A DNA stretch of 64,000 bases from Streptomyces sp. NBC_00572 (GCF_026341815.1 NZ_JAPENX010000001.1:310001-374000), one strand, 5' to 3'; positions 19,101 to 27,261 are shown, counted from the stretch's first letter. A program made the numbers and translations. Notes: generated by a model from the letters alone, not told the origin.

Positions 19101-19232
19101 GGGCTCCTGTGCCGTGGTGTCGGCCCTGTCGGTGGGGAGGGCCGACGCGGTGGTGCCGGGTCCCGCGAAGGCCGCGAGGAGCCCGAGGACGGCTCCGGCG
19201 AGTGCAACTTTCATGCGTGATGATGATTGCAT
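16146..19232 (-). CDS. Secreted glycoside hydrolase family 31 protein with NEW3 and NPCBM domains
   Basis: 1028 residues. An N-terminal Sec signal peptide (MQSSSRMKVALAGAVLGLLA ... ASA) is followed by the GH31 N-terminal beta-sandwich, then the TIM barrel at about 260-620 with YGLEIGDADC, WMLVNDGYGCGYENL, VAKLDVAWVGEG and YTTGDVDGIFGG. Next come the GH31 proximal and distal C-terminal sheets, a NEW3-type Ig-like domain (about 790-880), and a C-terminal NPCBM carbohydrate-binding module (WASDLVWLRSTNGWGPPE, GIGGHADSDIEVYLGG). It should hydrolyse alpha-linked sugars, probably alpha-glucosides or alpha-galactosides, outside the cell. Start 19232 is kept because a CTAAAT box lies 7 nt upstream and no ribosome site supports ATG 19214. 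It is transcribed toward PAC2 and flanked by terminators on both sides. The exact substrate is unknown. Confidence 0.92.
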   Translation of the reverse strand: MQSSSRMKVALAGAVLGLLAAFAGPGTTASALPTDRADTTAQEPDTTVGDLTGFAADGSVYRLTAGRAQARVSFVTADTFRIELAPDGKFTDPTGTDITLPQGPPPATRWRDLGDRYELSSSQVTLRAFKSPLRFAAVRADGTPLWSEARGLSWTADRTTQTLARGADEQFYGAGMQNGRGNTSHRDKTVEVGVDYNWNDGGHPNSVPFYLSSAGYGVYRNTYAPNTYAFTEPVTTSAKEQRFDAYYFAGTGGDAAKDVIGQYTRLTGKPFMPPVYGLEIGDADCYLHNANRGERRTLDALKVADGYVANDMPNGWMLVNDGYGCGYENLAEASAGLGERGMKLGLWTEDGIDKLEEQVKAGQRVAKLDVAWVGEGYKFALDGCKDAHAGIEAHSDARGFTWAPESWSGAQRCGVQWSGDQSGTWEYIRWQIPTYAGASMSGLAYTTGDVDGIFGGSAKTYTRDLQWKTFLPVTMTMDGWAANDKQPFRYGEPYTSINRASLKLHEALLPYIYSHAHQATKTGVGLARPLALEYPDDPKASTDAAKYEFLSGEDFLVAPVYQDAVERDGIYLPKGTWIDYWSGRTYQGPVTVDDYSAPLDTLPLFVRAGAAVPMWPGDIRSYTDRAPGDPIAWDIYPKGSSSFDLYEDDGVTREHRTGRYATQRAEVSAPNGGPGDVTVLIGASKGSYTGKAAARPYAFTVHTGDAPGNVKLDGRKLPALASRAAFDAAGQGWWYDRDERGGVVRVKTAALSTGRGFELKLTDTSAVGGAVPGASAALAVPSAQELGAGAPGTVAVDVTAGTRDATDVRVSLDAPAGWQVTPAAPIGRVPAGTTRRVEVTVTPAPDAKPGEATLTATARHRAAGTDRTATQRFAVGVMPPPPTGDAWASDLVWLRSTNGWGPPERDRSNGESGATDGRTLTLAGTTYEKGIGGHADSDIEVYLGGRCTTFTADVGIDDEINGYGDVAFSVEADGKVLWTSPRLTGASATLPVNVDVTGARHVRLKITDTNGSKSGDHGDWAAARFGCA

Positions 19233-19279
19233 GGAGCTTATTTAGCGCAGGAACGAGCATTCCCGCCAGGACAAAACGG

Positions 19280-19318
19280 AACCGCCCTTGGACTTCGGCA
19301 AGAAGTCCAAGGGCGGTT
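19280..19318 (-). terminator. Terminator of mshC
   Basis: A perfect 17-bp stem (19280-19296 with 19302-19318) and 5-nt loop, read on the minus strand 31 bp after the mshC stop and followed by CCGTTTTG. It insulates mshC from the GH31 gene. Confidence 0.95.
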
Positions 19319-19348
19319 GCCTGAAACGGAGTTGTTCGGTCGTGCTCG

Positions 19349-20578
19349 TTACAGTGCCACACCGAGCAGCGCGTCGACGGCACGGGAGACGAGACCGGGG
19401 GCGGAGTCGTCGGCACCGCCCTCGGCCGTCTGGAGCGCTGCCCAGCGGTCCACCGCGGCGAGCGCGGTGGGGGTGTCGAGGTCGTCGGACAGGGCCTCGC
19501 GGAGCTCCTCCACGAGCGCGTCCGCGGACGGGCCGTCGGGGCGCGAGACGGCGGCGCGCCACCGGCCGAGGCGCTCCAGGGCGTCCTGGAGGACCCGGTC
19601 GGTCCACTCCCAGTCGTCACGGTAGCGGTGGGAGAGGAGCGCGAGCCGGATGGCGGCCGGGTCGACGCCGTCACGGCGGAGCTTCGAGACGAAGACGAGG
19701 TTGCCGCGGGACTTGGACATCTTCTCGCCGTCGAGGCCGACCATGCCGGCGTGGACGTACGCCTTGGCCATGGGGAACTCGCCGGTGAGCGCCTGCGCGT
19801 GGGAGGCGCCCATCTCGTGGTGCGGGAAGATCAGGTCGGAGCCGCCGCCCTGCACGTCGAAGCCCATGCCGAGGTGGTCCAGGGCGATGGCGACGCACTC
19901 GATGTGCCAGCCGGGGCGACCCGCGCCGAGGCTCGCGCCGTCCCAGCTCGGCTCGCCCTCGCGGGCGGCCATCCAGAGCATCGGGTCGAGCGGGTTCTTC
20001 TTGCCGGGGCGCTCCGGGTCCCCGCCGCGCTCGGCGGAGAGGTGGCGCATCAGCTCATTGGTGTAGTTCGAGACCTGCCCGAAGTGCGGGTCGGCGTCGA
20101 CGGAGAAGTAGATGTCGCCTTCGAGCTCGTAGGCGGCGCCGGCGTCCCGGAGTCGCTCGACGAGCGGGACGATGCCGGGTATGGCTTCGACGGCGCCGAT
20201 GTAGTGCTGCGGGGGCAGCATCCGCAGGGCGGTCATGTCCTCGCGGAAGAGGGCGGTCTCCCGCTCGGCGAGGCCGACCCAGTCGATGCCGTCGCGGATC
20301 GCGCGCTCAAGGAGCGGGTCGTCCACGTCCGTGACGTTCTGGACGTAGTGCACCTGCCGCTTGGTGTCGAGCCACACGCGCTGAACGAGGTCGAACGCGT
20401 TGTAGGTCGCCGCGTGACCCATGTGGGTCGCGTCGTACGGCGTGATGCCGCAGACGTAGATACGGGCGACGGGGCCGGGGGCGAGGGTGACTCGTCCGCC
20501 GGTCGCGGTGTCGTGGATCCGGAGGTCGCGGCCCTTGCCAGGAAGGGCGGGGACCTCAGAAGCGGGCCAGGCATGCAT
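19349..20578 (-). CDS. mshC: Mycothiol biosynthesis ligase (cysteine:GlcN-Ins ligase)
   Basis: 409 residues from ATG 20578, opening [16 protein letters not shown], the family's typical start; a TACGCT promoter-like box lies 6 nt upstream and no ribosome site is seen, suggesting a leaderless message. MshC joins cysteine to glucosaminyl-inositol using ATP, the penultimate step of mycothiol synthesis. It is related to cysteinyl-tRNA synthetase: the zinc/cysteine site starts [16 protein letters not shown], with the HIGH-like THMGHA, the KMSKS motif is in [10 protein letters not shown], and zinc ligands continue in [15 protein letters not shown] and [12 protein letters not shown]. It is shorter than CysS, lacking the anticodon domain, as expected for MshC. 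Upstream are three conserved actinobacterial genes on the same strand. Confidence 0.95.
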   Translation of the reverse strand: MHAWPASEVPALPGKGRDLRIHDTATGGRVTLAPGPVARIYVCGITPYDATHMGHAATYNAFDLVQRVWLDTKRQVHYVQNVTDVDDPLLERAIRDGIDWVGLAERETALFREDMTALRMLPPQHYIGAVEAIPGIVPLVERLRDAGAAYELEGDIYFSVDADPHFGQVSNYTNELMRHLSAERGGDPERPGKKNPLDPMLWMAAREGEPSWDGASLGAGRPGWHIECVAIALDHLGMGFDVQGGGSDLIFPHHEMGASHAQALTGEFPMAKAYVHAGMVGLDGEKMSKSRGNLVFVSKLRRDGVDPAAIRLALLSHRYRDDWEWTDRVLQDALERLGRWRAAVSRPDGPSADALVEELREALSDDLDTPTALAAVDRWAALQTAEGGADDSAPGLVSRAVDALLGVAL

Positions 20579-20690
20579 GACCCGAGCGTAACCGGACAGG
20601 TGTTCCGGATACGAACCGGATCCGGGATCTTGACCGATTAGGCGCTCTTGCGGGTCGGAGGCTTGCATGCATACCCCCCAGGGGTGCATG

Positions 20691-20725
20691 CCCCTCGGCG
20701 AGGGGTTGGCCGAAAGCTTTCGGCC
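20691..20725 (-). terminator. Tandem hairpins after the TIGR03843-family gene
   Basis: Two adjacent inverted repeats: CCCCTC GGC GAGGGG (20691-20705) and the perfect 18-bp palindrome GGCCGAAAGCTTTCGGCC (20708-20725). They lie directly after the stop at 20729 (minus strand) and before mshC, so they probably end that transcript. A GCATGC-containing repeat flanks them at 20665-20690. Confidence 0.75.
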
Positions 20726-20728
20726 CGG

Positions 20729-21535
20729 TCAGACCGGCGGCCAGGGGATCGACGGCCACTGACCCGAGGGCTCCGGGTGCCGTCCGGTGGCCCGCAGCGC
20801 CTCCACACGGGCGCGTACGGCCGCGACCTCGGCTTCGGTGAGCAGTTCGGCCAGACGGGCGGTGAGAGGCGCTCCCGGCGCCAGGGAGCGGTCGAGGGCG
20901 TCGAGCACCCCGGCCGCCTCGGCGGGCAGCTCCTCGCCCGCCCAGCCCCACAGCAGGGTGCGCAGCTTGTCGTCGACGTGGAAGGTGACCCCGTGGTCGA
21001 TGCCGTAGAGCCGGCCGTCGGGGGCGGGCAGCAGGTGTCCGCCCTTCCGGTCGCCGTTGTTGATGACGGCGTCCAGGACGGCGAGCCGGCGCAGCTCGGG
21101 GGTGTCCGCGTGGACGAGGAGCGCGGTGCGGTCCTCGGCGACCTGGGCGGGTCCGACGGCCTTCCAGCCCTCGCCCGCCTCGTCGTCCTCGGTGAGGGCG
21201 AGGAGACGCGCTTCGGGGTCCGCCTCGATCCACAGCTGGACCATGCCCTCCCCGTACGGCCCGTCGCGGAGCACGGTCGGCGGGACCAGGCCCCAGCCGG
21301 TGGCCTCGGAGATCTCGTACGCGGCGACCTCGCGCTGGGCGAGCGTGCCGTCGGGGAAGTCCCACAGCGGCTGCTCACCCGCGACCGGCTTGTAGACGCA
21401 GGCCGCTTCCCGTCCCCGGTAGGCGACGGAGCAGTAGAGCACGGCGTTGGAGGCCTCGCGGACCCGGCCGCGCACGGTCAGTTCACCGTGGGCGAGCAGC
21501 TCGGCGTCCGGGGGCGTCGTGAGGCTGCTGCTCAT
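20729..21535 (-). CDS. Conserved actinobacterial protein, TIGR03843 / SCO1664 family
   Basis: 268 residues from ATG 21535, whose ATGA overlaps the stop of the DUF3090 gene, indicating translational coupling. It belongs to a conserved actinobacterial family with distant similarity to the PI3/PI4-kinase and HipA-like fold: the ACVYKPVAGE Lys motif near residue 45, AVLDAVINNGDRKGGHLL (catalytic-loop-like NNxDRKxxH) and YGIDHGVTFHVDD (DHG in place of DFG). These suggest possible phosphotransfer activity, but no reaction has been shown to my knowledge. It is found next to DUF3090, the phosphomutase-like gene and mshC across actinobacteria, so a link to the same process is likely but unproven. Confidence 0.85.
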   Translation of the reverse strand: MSSSLTTPPDAELLAHGELTVRGRVREASNAVLYCSVAYRGREAACVYKPVAGEQPLWDFPDGTLAQREVAAYEISEATGWGLVPPTVLRDGPYGEGMVQLWIEADPEARLLALTEDDEAGEGWKAVGPAQVAEDRTALLVHADTPELRRLAVLDAVINNGDRKGGHLLPAPDGRLYGIDHGVTFHVDDKLRTLLWGWAGEELPAEAAGVLDALDRSLAPGAPLTARLAELLTEAEVAAVRARVEALRATGRHPEPSGQWPSIPWPPV

Positions 21536-22122
21536 GCTCCGCGGCGGTATCCGTTCTGGCGCGGGCAGACGTGGCCCTCGGGGTCGAGCGGCAGGCTGCA
21601 CAGCGGGCAGGGCGGCCGGCCGGCGTTGACGACGTCGAGGGCGCGCTTCGCGAAGGCGCGGGCCGCGGCGCCGCTGAGGCGGACGCGGAGCATCGGCGGG
21701 CCGTTCTCCTCGTCCTGGAGCAGCCGCTCCTCGGCCTCGGCGAGGTCCTCCTCGGAGTCCACGTCGAGTTCGACGAGCGCCTGCGCCTCGACGATCATGC
21801 GCTGCTCCTCGCCGTCCCAGGCGAGGGCCATGGTGCCGACCCGGAACTCCTCCTCGACGGGTGCGTCGAGGGGGGCGGTGTCGGAGACCTCGGCGGGGGC
21901 GACGGCGGGGACCGGCGCGTTGCCCCCGGTGCGGCGGACGACCTCGTCGAGGAGTTCGTCCATGCGCTCGGCGAGGGCGGCGACCTGTGTCTTCTCCAGG
22001 GCGACGCTGGTGACCCGGCCGCCGGCGGACGCCTGGAGGAAGAACGTACGGCGGCCAGGCAGCCCGACCGTACCGGCCACGAAACGCTCCGGTGGGTCAT
22101 AGAGGAACACCTGACGGGACAC
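21532..22122 (-). CDS. DUF3090 family protein (TIGR03847)
   Basis: 196 residues. It starts MSRQVFLYDPPERFVAGTVG, the signature of DUF3090, and ends with a zinc-ribbon-like segment CPLCSLPLDPEGHVCPRQNG: two Cys pairs or Cys with a further Cys near the C-terminus. The core GRRTFFLQASAGGRVTSVALEKTQV is followed by a helical part. The molecular function is unknown. It overlaps the next gene by 4 bp (ATGA), which indicates a tightly coupled pair. It always accompanies the TIGR03843 and TIGR03848 genes in actinobacteria as far as I recall. Confidence 0.88.
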   Translation of the reverse strand: MSRQVFLYDPPERFVAGTVGLPGRRTFFLQASAGGRVTSVALEKTQVAALAERMDELLDEVVRRTGGNAPVPAVAPAEVSDTAPLDAPVEEEFRVGTMALAWDGEEQRMIVEAQALVELDVDSEEDLAEAEERLLQDEENGPPMLRVRLSGAAARAFAKRALDVVNAGRPPCPLCSLPLDPEGHVCPRQNGYRRGA

Positions 22123-22190
22123 GTTTCCCGGCTCCCTTGCGTCTCGACAGTCGTACTACAGCGGCGCGTCCACCCTACTGCGCGTAGGGA

Positions 22191-22880
22191 TCACGGTGCG
22201 CCCGCACCACCCCCGACCTCGGCGGTCCCGCTGGTGTCGGGGTGCTCGCGGGGCGCGAAACCGGCGAAGTCCCCGGTGTCGCCGAGGCGGACGAGGAAGG
22301 GCCGCAGGCGCGTGTAGCGGATCACGGTGACCGAGCAGGGGTCGACGTGGATGCGCTGGAAGAGGTCGAGGTGGAGTCCGAGCGCGTCCGCCACGATCGA
22401 CTTGACGATGTCGCCGTGGGAGCACATGACGTAGGCGGCGTCCTCGCCGTGCTCGGCCTCGATCCGCGCGTTCCAGTCGTGTACGGCGTCGACGGCGCGG
22501 GCCTGCATCGCGCGCATGGACTCGCCGCCGGGGAAGGCCGCGGCGGAGGCGTGCGCCTGGACGACCTCCATCAGCGGTTCGTCGTTGAGTTCGGCCAGCT
22601 TGCGGCCCGACCAGTCGCCGTAGTCGCACTCGTTGATCCGGTCCTCGACGTGCAGCGGGAGGTCCGGCCGGGCGTCGAGGAGGGGTCGCACGGTCTCCCG
22701 GCAGCGCTGGAGGGGGCTGGAGACGACGGCGGCGAGCGGGACGTCCGCGAGGCGCCCGGGAAGCGCGGCGGCCTGGGCGGCACCCCGCTCGTCGAGGGAG
22801 ACCCCGGGCGTGCGCCCGGCGAGGACCCCGGAGGTGTTGGCGGTGGAGCGTCCGTGCCGGACGAGGATCAACGTGGCCAT
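22191..22880 (-). CDS. Histidine-phosphatase-family protein, putative phosphomutase (TIGR03848 / MSMEG_4193 type)
   Basis: 229 residues from ATG 22880, where a TAGGCT box lies 7 nt upstream and no ribosome site is seen, suggesting a leaderless transcript. It is a phosphoglycerate-mutase/acid-phosphatase-like fold: the catalytic histidine is in LILVRHGRSTAN, with LDERGAAQA, SSPLQRCRET, ECDYGDWSGR and the second histidine in VMCSHGDIVKSI. The substrate is not known. It is the first gene of a minus-strand run with DUF3090 and the TIGR03843 protein that leads to mshC, and it is divergent from the corA-like gene. Confidence 0.9.
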   Translation of the reverse strand: MATLILVRHGRSTANTSGVLAGRTPGVSLDERGAAQAAALPGRLADVPLAAVVSSPLQRCRETVRPLLDARPDLPLHVEDRINECDYGDWSGRKLAELNDEPLMEVVQAHASAAAFPGGESMRAMQARAVDAVHDWNARIEAEHGEDAAYVMCSHGDIVKSIVADALGLHLDLFQRIHVDPCSVTVIRYTRLRPFLVRLGDTGDFAGFAPREHPDTSGTAEVGGGAGAP

Positions 22881-22997
22881 GCCGGCCAGCCTAGGCGGTG
22901 CCCCGGGGAACCCGGTGGGCCCGGCCGGATGGGGTCGGACGGCCTCGGGCCGGATCCACGCGTGCGTGGTGGGGCCGTTCGATGGAGAATACGGCCC

Positions 22998-23981
22998 GTG
23001 ATCGTGGACTCTGCCATCTACCGGGACGGGCGCCGTACGGACGGACCCGCCGACCTCTCCGACGCGCTCGACGAGGCGCGGGCCACCGGGGACGCCTTTC
23101 TGTGGGTGGGGCTCCACGAGCCCACGGAGGCCGAGTTCGACCATGTCGCCTCGGAGTTCGCGCTGCACCCGCTGGCCGTCGAGGACGCCCTCAAGGCCCA
23201 CCAGCGCCCCAAGCTGGAGGTCTACGACGACTCCCTCTTCGCGGTGCTCAAGCCGATCGTCTACGAGCCGGAGAGCGACCGGGTCTCCTCCGGCGAGCTG
23301 ATGCTGTTCATGGGCGACTCCTTCGTGGTGACGGTCCGGCACGGCGAGGGCGCGCCCCTCGCCGAGGTGCGCCGGCGCCTCGAAGCCGATCCCGAGGTGC
23401 TGAAGCACGGTCCGACGGCGGTGCTGTACGCGGTGAGCGACGCGATCGTGGACCACTACCTCGATGTGACGGGCGAGCTCCAGGTCGACCTGGAGGAGCT
23501 GGAGGCGGACGTCTTCGCGCCCACCGGAGGCAATCCGGCGAACACCGCGGAGCGGATCTACACGGCGAAGCGGCAGGTCCTGGAGTTCCGGCGGGCCAGC
23601 GGTCCGCTCGCCGGACCGCTGGCCCGGCTCACGGCCGGTTCGGTGCCGTTCGTGAACGAGGAGGCGCACCCGTTCTTCCGGGACGTCAACGACCATCTGC
23701 TGCGCGCCAACGAGCAGGTGGAGGGGCTGGACCGGCTCCTGTCCGACGTGCTGTCGGCCCATCTCGCGCAGATGGGGGTCCGGCAGAACGACGACATGCG
23801 GAAGATCTCGGCGTGGGCGGCCATGGCCGCGGTCCCCACGATGGTCGCGGGCGTCTACGGCATGAACTTCGAGCACATGCCGGAGCTGCACTGGGTGGCG
23901 TCGTACCCCGTGGTGATCGTGGTGATGGCGGGCATCGTCATGACCCTGTACCGGATGTTCAAGCGGCGCGGCTGGATGTGA
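22998..23981 (+). CDS. corA: CorA-family magnesium/cobalt transporter
   Basis: 327 residues from GTG 22998 (GGAG about 10 nt upstream; a second GTG at 23004 is less well spaced). A long N-terminal cytoplasmic domain (about 1-265) with the LEVYDDSLFAVLKP and GELMLFMGDSFVVTVRHG strands and a long helix is followed by two C-terminal transmembrane helices. The selectivity motif at the end of TM1 is AGVYGMNFEHMPEL, the CorA GMN signature, and the C-terminus is basic (KRRGW). It should form a homopentameric Mg2+/Co2+ channel. It is transcribed divergently from the phosphomutase-like gene. Confidence 0.94.
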   Translation: MIVDSAIYRDGRRTDGPADLSDALDEARATGDAFLWVGLHEPTEAEFDHVASEFALHPLAVEDALKAHQRPKLEVYDDSLFAVLKPIVYEPESDRVSSGELMLFMGDSFVVTVRHGEGAPLAEVRRRLEADPEVLKHGPTAVLYAVSDAIVDHYLDVTGELQVDLEELEADVFAPTGGNPANTAERIYTAKRQVLEFRRASGPLAGPLARLTAGSVPFVNEEAHPFFRDVNDHLLRANEQVEGLDRLLSDVLSAHLAQMGVRQNDDMRKISAWAAMAAVPTMVAGVYGMNFEHMPELHWVASYPVVIVVMAGIVMTLYRMFKRRGWM

Positions 23982-24003
23982 GGACCGGCCCCGCCCGGAA
24001 GGC

Positions 24004-24067
24004 AGGGCCGGGGACAGGGCCGGACCGGGGACAGGGGCGGACCGGGGACAGGGCCGGGGACAGGGGC
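24004..24067. repeat. Degenerate tandem repeat based on CCGGGGACAGGG
   Basis: About four to five imperfect copies of a 12-17 bp unit, alternating GGGCCGGGGACA and GGCGGACCGGGGACA, in the gap between the convergent corA-like and ferritin-like genes. It may have arisen by slippage; no coding role is apparent. Confidence 0.8.
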
Positions 24068-24080
24068 CTCTCGGAAGGTC

Positions 24081-24866
24081 TCAGAAGGCCGGAGCGGGGG
24101 TCGCGGGCCCGCCGAGGGCGTCGAGGCGTGCGGGCATCTTCAGGCCGACCATCCGGTGCCAGCCGGCGGCGCGCTCGTACGCGTACATCCCGCGGATGCC
24201 CGCGGCGAGGACGGCCGCCTTGGGCCGGGGCCAGCGCAGGATCCGTCCCATGTGACCCATCACGGCGAGGCTGACGTCGCGGTAGACCTGGATCTCGACG
24301 AGGGCCGATTCACGCAGGGTCCGCTGGATGAGCCGGCCGTGTCCCTCGCGCGCGAGGCGGAGGAGTTCCTCGTGGCAGTAGGCGAGGTGGTTCGCCTCGT
24401 CGTTGTCGATCATGTGGATGGCCTTGCCGAGTTCGGGGTGGTCCCCGAAGTACGTGACGAGCATGTCCATCTGGTCGGCGGCCCGCTGCTCGGTGACCCG
24501 GCTGTGGGCGAGGTAGACGATCACGTCGTCCTCGGTCAGCGGCTCGTCGCGGCGCAGCTTGTCGTGCGCGAGGCCGATGCCGCGCTGTTCGAGCAGCATC
24601 GTGTAGTCGGTGCCGGGCGGTACGGGGACGGGTTCCAGGCCGCGCTTCTTCATCAGGGCGTTGAAGATCCGGCCGTGCTTGTCCTCGTCGGCACCGTGCC
24701 GGGTGATCTTGGGCGTGAGCTCGCTCATACCGGGCGCGACGAGGGCCGCGATCCGGCCGTTCTCCCAGCCGCCCTGGGTCTCGCCGCTCGCCGCGATCGA
24801 ACAGAAGAGCCGGAAGGACTCGTCGTTGTCGATGATTTCCTGGAACAGACCCTTGGCCGTGAGCAT
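24081..24866 (-). CDS. Ferritin-like di-iron domain protein
   Basis: 261 residues from ATG 24866, which has GGAGG 8 nt upstream; ATG 24887 would overlap this site. An all-helical ferritin-like fold is suggested by two ExxH iron-ligand pairs, EDKHGRIF near residue 60 and DEANHLAY near 155, together with further acidic residues in RVTEQRAADQM and ESALVEIQVYRD. It therefore probably binds a di-iron centre and acts as an oxygenase or oxidase rather than an iron store. Its substrate is unknown. The gene ends convergently to corA and is downstream, on the same strand, of an F420-type oxidoreductase, though 237 bp with a hairpin lie between. Confidence 0.85.
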   Translation of the reverse strand: MLTAKGLFQEIIDNDESFRLFCSIAASGETQGGWENGRIAALVAPGMSELTPKITRHGADEDKHGRIFNALMKKRGLEPVPVPPGTDYTMLLEQRGIGLAHDKLRRDEPLTEDDVIVYLAHSRVTEQRAADQMDMLVTYFGDHPELGKAIHMIDNDEANHLAYCHEELLRLAREGHGRLIQRTLRESALVEIQVYRDVSLAVMGHMGRILRWPRPKAAVLAAGIRGMYAYERAAGWHRMVGLKMPARLDALGGPATPAPAF

Positions 24867-25081
24867 CGCCGCCACCTCCGTGCGCATGTCCGCACTCCGT
24901 CCGGCCCCCGGGAGAACGAGTCAAATGCGGTCCGGGGCGAGGGGCAACAGGAGGGCCGGGCGACTCGGCCGAAAGAGTGAGTCCCCAGGGCGTAACCGGG
25001 GGCCCCGTGGAGCCGTTGTGCTGCATGACGGCCGTGGCGGGGAAGACCCCCGAGCCCCCACCACGGCCGCGGAAACCTCTC

Positions 25082-25102
25082 GGTCCCGCCGACGGCGGAA
25101 CC
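25082..25102 (-). terminator. Hairpin after the F420-type oxidoreductase gene
   Basis: GGTCCCGCC (25082-25090) and GGCGGAACC (25094-25102) form a 9-bp stem with one mismatch and a 3-nt loop, immediately after the stop at 25104 on the minus strand. Confidence 0.65.
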
Positions 25103-25103
25103 G

Positions 25104-26153
25104 CTACGCGAGGCCCGCCCGCTCGGCCGCCTCCACGCCCGCCCGCAGGGCCGCCAGCCGCTCGTCCAGGGTGAAGCCGGCCGGGGCGAGGGTCAGGGTG
25201 GTGACACCGGCCTCCGCGTAGGCCGTCATCCGCTCGGCGATCCGCTCGACGGAGCCGAGCAGCGAGGTCTGGTCGATCAGGCTCTGCGGTACGGCCGCGG
25301 CGGCACCCGCCTTGTCGCCGGCCAGGTACTTGTCCTGGATCTCGGCGGCCTCCTTCTCGTAGCCCATGCGCTGCGCGAGCTGGTTGTAGAAGTTCTGCTT
25401 GCGGCTGCCCATGCCGCCGACGTACAGCGCGGTGTACGGGCGGAACACGTCGGCGAGCGCGTCGACGTCGTCCCCCAGGGCGAGCGGGACGGTGGGACAG
25501 ACGTCGAAGCCGTCCATCGTCAGCCCGGCCTTCTCGCGGCCCGCGCGGATGTGCCGGAGCGCCGTCTCCTCCAGATGGGCGGCGGAGGGGAAGATCAGCA
25601 GCGCGCCGTCGGCGATCTCGCCGGTCTGCTCCAGGTTCTTGGGACCGATCGCGGCGATGTAGAGCGGGATGTGCTCGCGCTCCGGGTGAACGGTGAGCTT
25701 GATCGGCTTGCCGGGGCCGCCGGGGAGCGGCAGGGTCCAGTGCTCGCCCTCGTAGCTGAGGCGCTCCCGGGTCATCGCCTTGCGGACGATCTCGACGTAC
25801 TCGCGGGTCCGGGCGAGCGGCTTGTCGAACTTCACGCCGTACCAGCCCTCGGAGACCTGCGGTCCGGAGACGCCGAGGCCGAGGCGGAAGCGGCCGCCGG
25901 TGAGCGAGTCGAGGGTGGCGGCGGTCATCGCCGTCATCGCCGGCTGCCTGGCCGGAATCTGCATGATCGCGGAGCCGACGTCGATCCGCTCCGTCTTCGC
26001 CGCGACCCAGGCGAGCACGGTGGGCGCGTCGGAGCCGTAGGCCTCGGCGGCCCAGCACACGTCGTAGCCGAGGCGGTCCGCCTCCTGGGCGACGGCGAGA
26101 TTGTCGCCGTCCATGCCCGCACCCCAGTAGCCGAGGTTGATGCCGAGCCGCAT
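25104..26153 (-). CDS. LLM-class F420-dependent oxidoreductase
   Basis: 349 residues from ATG 26153 (AAGGGG upstream). Luciferase-like TIM barrel of the F420 type: MRLGINLGYWGAG start, EADRLGYDVCWAAEAYGSDA, IDVGSAIMQIPARQPAMTAMTAATLD split over residues 62-90, GGRFRLGLGVSGPQVSEGWYG, and PLYIAAIGPKNLEQTGEIADG. Such enzymes use reduced deazaflavin F420 to act on ketones, lipids or specialised metabolites; the substrate is not predictable. It is divergent from the aldo/keto reductase gene with a 130-bp gap that should contain both promoters. Confidence 0.88.
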   Translation of the reverse strand: MRLGINLGYWGAGMDGDNLAVAQEADRLGYDVCWAAEAYGSDAPTVLAWVAAKTERIDVGSAIMQIPARQPAMTAMTAATLDSLTGGRFRLGLGVSGPQVSEGWYGVKFDKPLARTREYVEIVRKAMTRERLSYEGEHWTLPLPGGPGKPIKLTVHPEREHIPLYIAAIGPKNLEQTGEIADGALLIFPSAAHLEETALRHIRAGREKAGLTMDGFDVCPTVPLALGDDVDALADVFRPYTALYVGGMGSRKQNFYNQLAQRMGYEKEAAEIQDKYLAGDKAGAAAAVPQSLIDQTSLLGSVERIAERMTAYAEAGVTTLTLAPAGFTLDERLAALRAGVEAAERAGLA

Positions 26154-26283
26154 GTCCACGCACCCCTTACCCATCGGTAACGTCCTTGTGGGCGGGACTC
26201 TAGCGCGCGGTCGGGGCTTCCGTCAGGAAGCGGTTGTCCACAGGCTCTCTCCGCGTGGTGCCATGGCCAGTAATCTCGCGCCC

Positions 26284-27261
26284 ATGGAGCAGAGGCATCT
26301 CGGACGTACCGGCCTGCGTGTGTCGCGCATCGGACTCGGCACCCTCACCTGGGGCCGGGACACCGACGAGCACGACGCCGCCGAGCAGTTGAAGACGTTC
26401 TGGGACGCGGGCGGCACGCTCGTGGACACCGCCGACGTGTACGGCGGGGGCGAGGCGGAGTATCTGCTCGGGCGCCTCATGGAGCGGCTCGTGTCCCGGC
26501 AGGACCTCGTCCTGTCGACCAAGGCGGGCAGCGTCCCGGACCCCGACCGGCGGACGGACGGCTCGCGCGGGCATCTGCTCGCCGCGCTCGACGCCTCCCT
26601 CGCCCGGCTCGGCACGGATCACGTGGACCTGTGGCAGCTGCACGCCTTCGACCCGTACACGCCCCTTGAGGAGTCCCTCCAGGCGCTGGACATCGCCGTA
26701 CGCAGCGGGCGCGCCCGGTACGCGGGCGTGGCGAACTTCTGCGGCTGGCAGCTCGCCAAGGCGGGCACCTGGCAACTCGGCGGCGACCGGACCCGGCTCG
26801 CGGGGGCGCAGCTCGAGTACTCGCTGCTCCAGCGGGGTGTGGAGCGCGAGGTGCTGCCGGCCGCGCAGGACCTCGGGATAGGTCTGCTGCCGTCCTCGCC
26901 GCTCGGGCGCGGGGTCCTGACGGGCAAGTACCGCAGCGGGACCCCGTCCGACTCGCGGGGCGCGTCCGAGACCATGGCGCCGTTCGTGGAGCCGTACCTG
27001 GACGAGGCGGCGAGCCGGATCGTGGACGCGGTCACGACGGCGGCCGACGGGCTGGCGACGACCCCGCTGCACGTGGCGCTCGCCTGGGTCCGCGACCGGC
27101 CCGGGGTGACCGCCCCGATCGTCGGCGCGCGCACGGCACGGCAGCTCACAGCCGCGTTGTCGGTGGAGACCCTTAGTCTTCCTGACGAGATCTGTCGGGC
27201 GCTGAACGATGTGTCGGCGCCCGTGCACCGCTATCCGGATCACGACTGGAGCACCTTGTGA
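26284..27261 (+). CDS. Aldo/keto reductase
   Basis: 325 residues from ATG 26284 (MEQRHLGRTGLRVSRIGLGT, the standard AKR opening). A TAATCT box ends 7 nt before this ATG and no ribosome site is present, so the message is probably leaderless; ATG 26263 is the alternative. The catalytic tetrad is visible: Asp and Tyr in VDTADVYGGGEAE, Lys in LVLSTKAG, His in DLWQLHAFD. The NADPH pocket is near the C-terminus (PIVGARTARQL). It reduces aldehydes or ketones; substrate unknown. Its TGA overlaps the GTG of the next gene (GTGA), so the two are translationally coupled. Confidence 0.93.
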   Translation: MEQRHLGRTGLRVSRIGLGTLTWGRDTDEHDAAEQLKTFWDAGGTLVDTADVYGGGEAEYLLGRLMERLVSRQDLVLSTKAGSVPDPDRRTDGSRGHLLAALDASLARLGTDHVDLWQLHAFDPYTPLEESLQALDIAVRSGRARYAGVANFCGWQLAKAGTWQLGGDRTRLAGAQLEYSLLQRGVEREVLPAAQDLGIGLLPSSPLGRGVLTGKYRSGTPSDSRGASETMAPFVEPYLDEAASRIVDAVTTAADGLATTPLHVALAWVRDRPGVTAPIVGARTARQLTAALSVETLSLPDEICRALNDVSAPVHRYPDHDWSTL

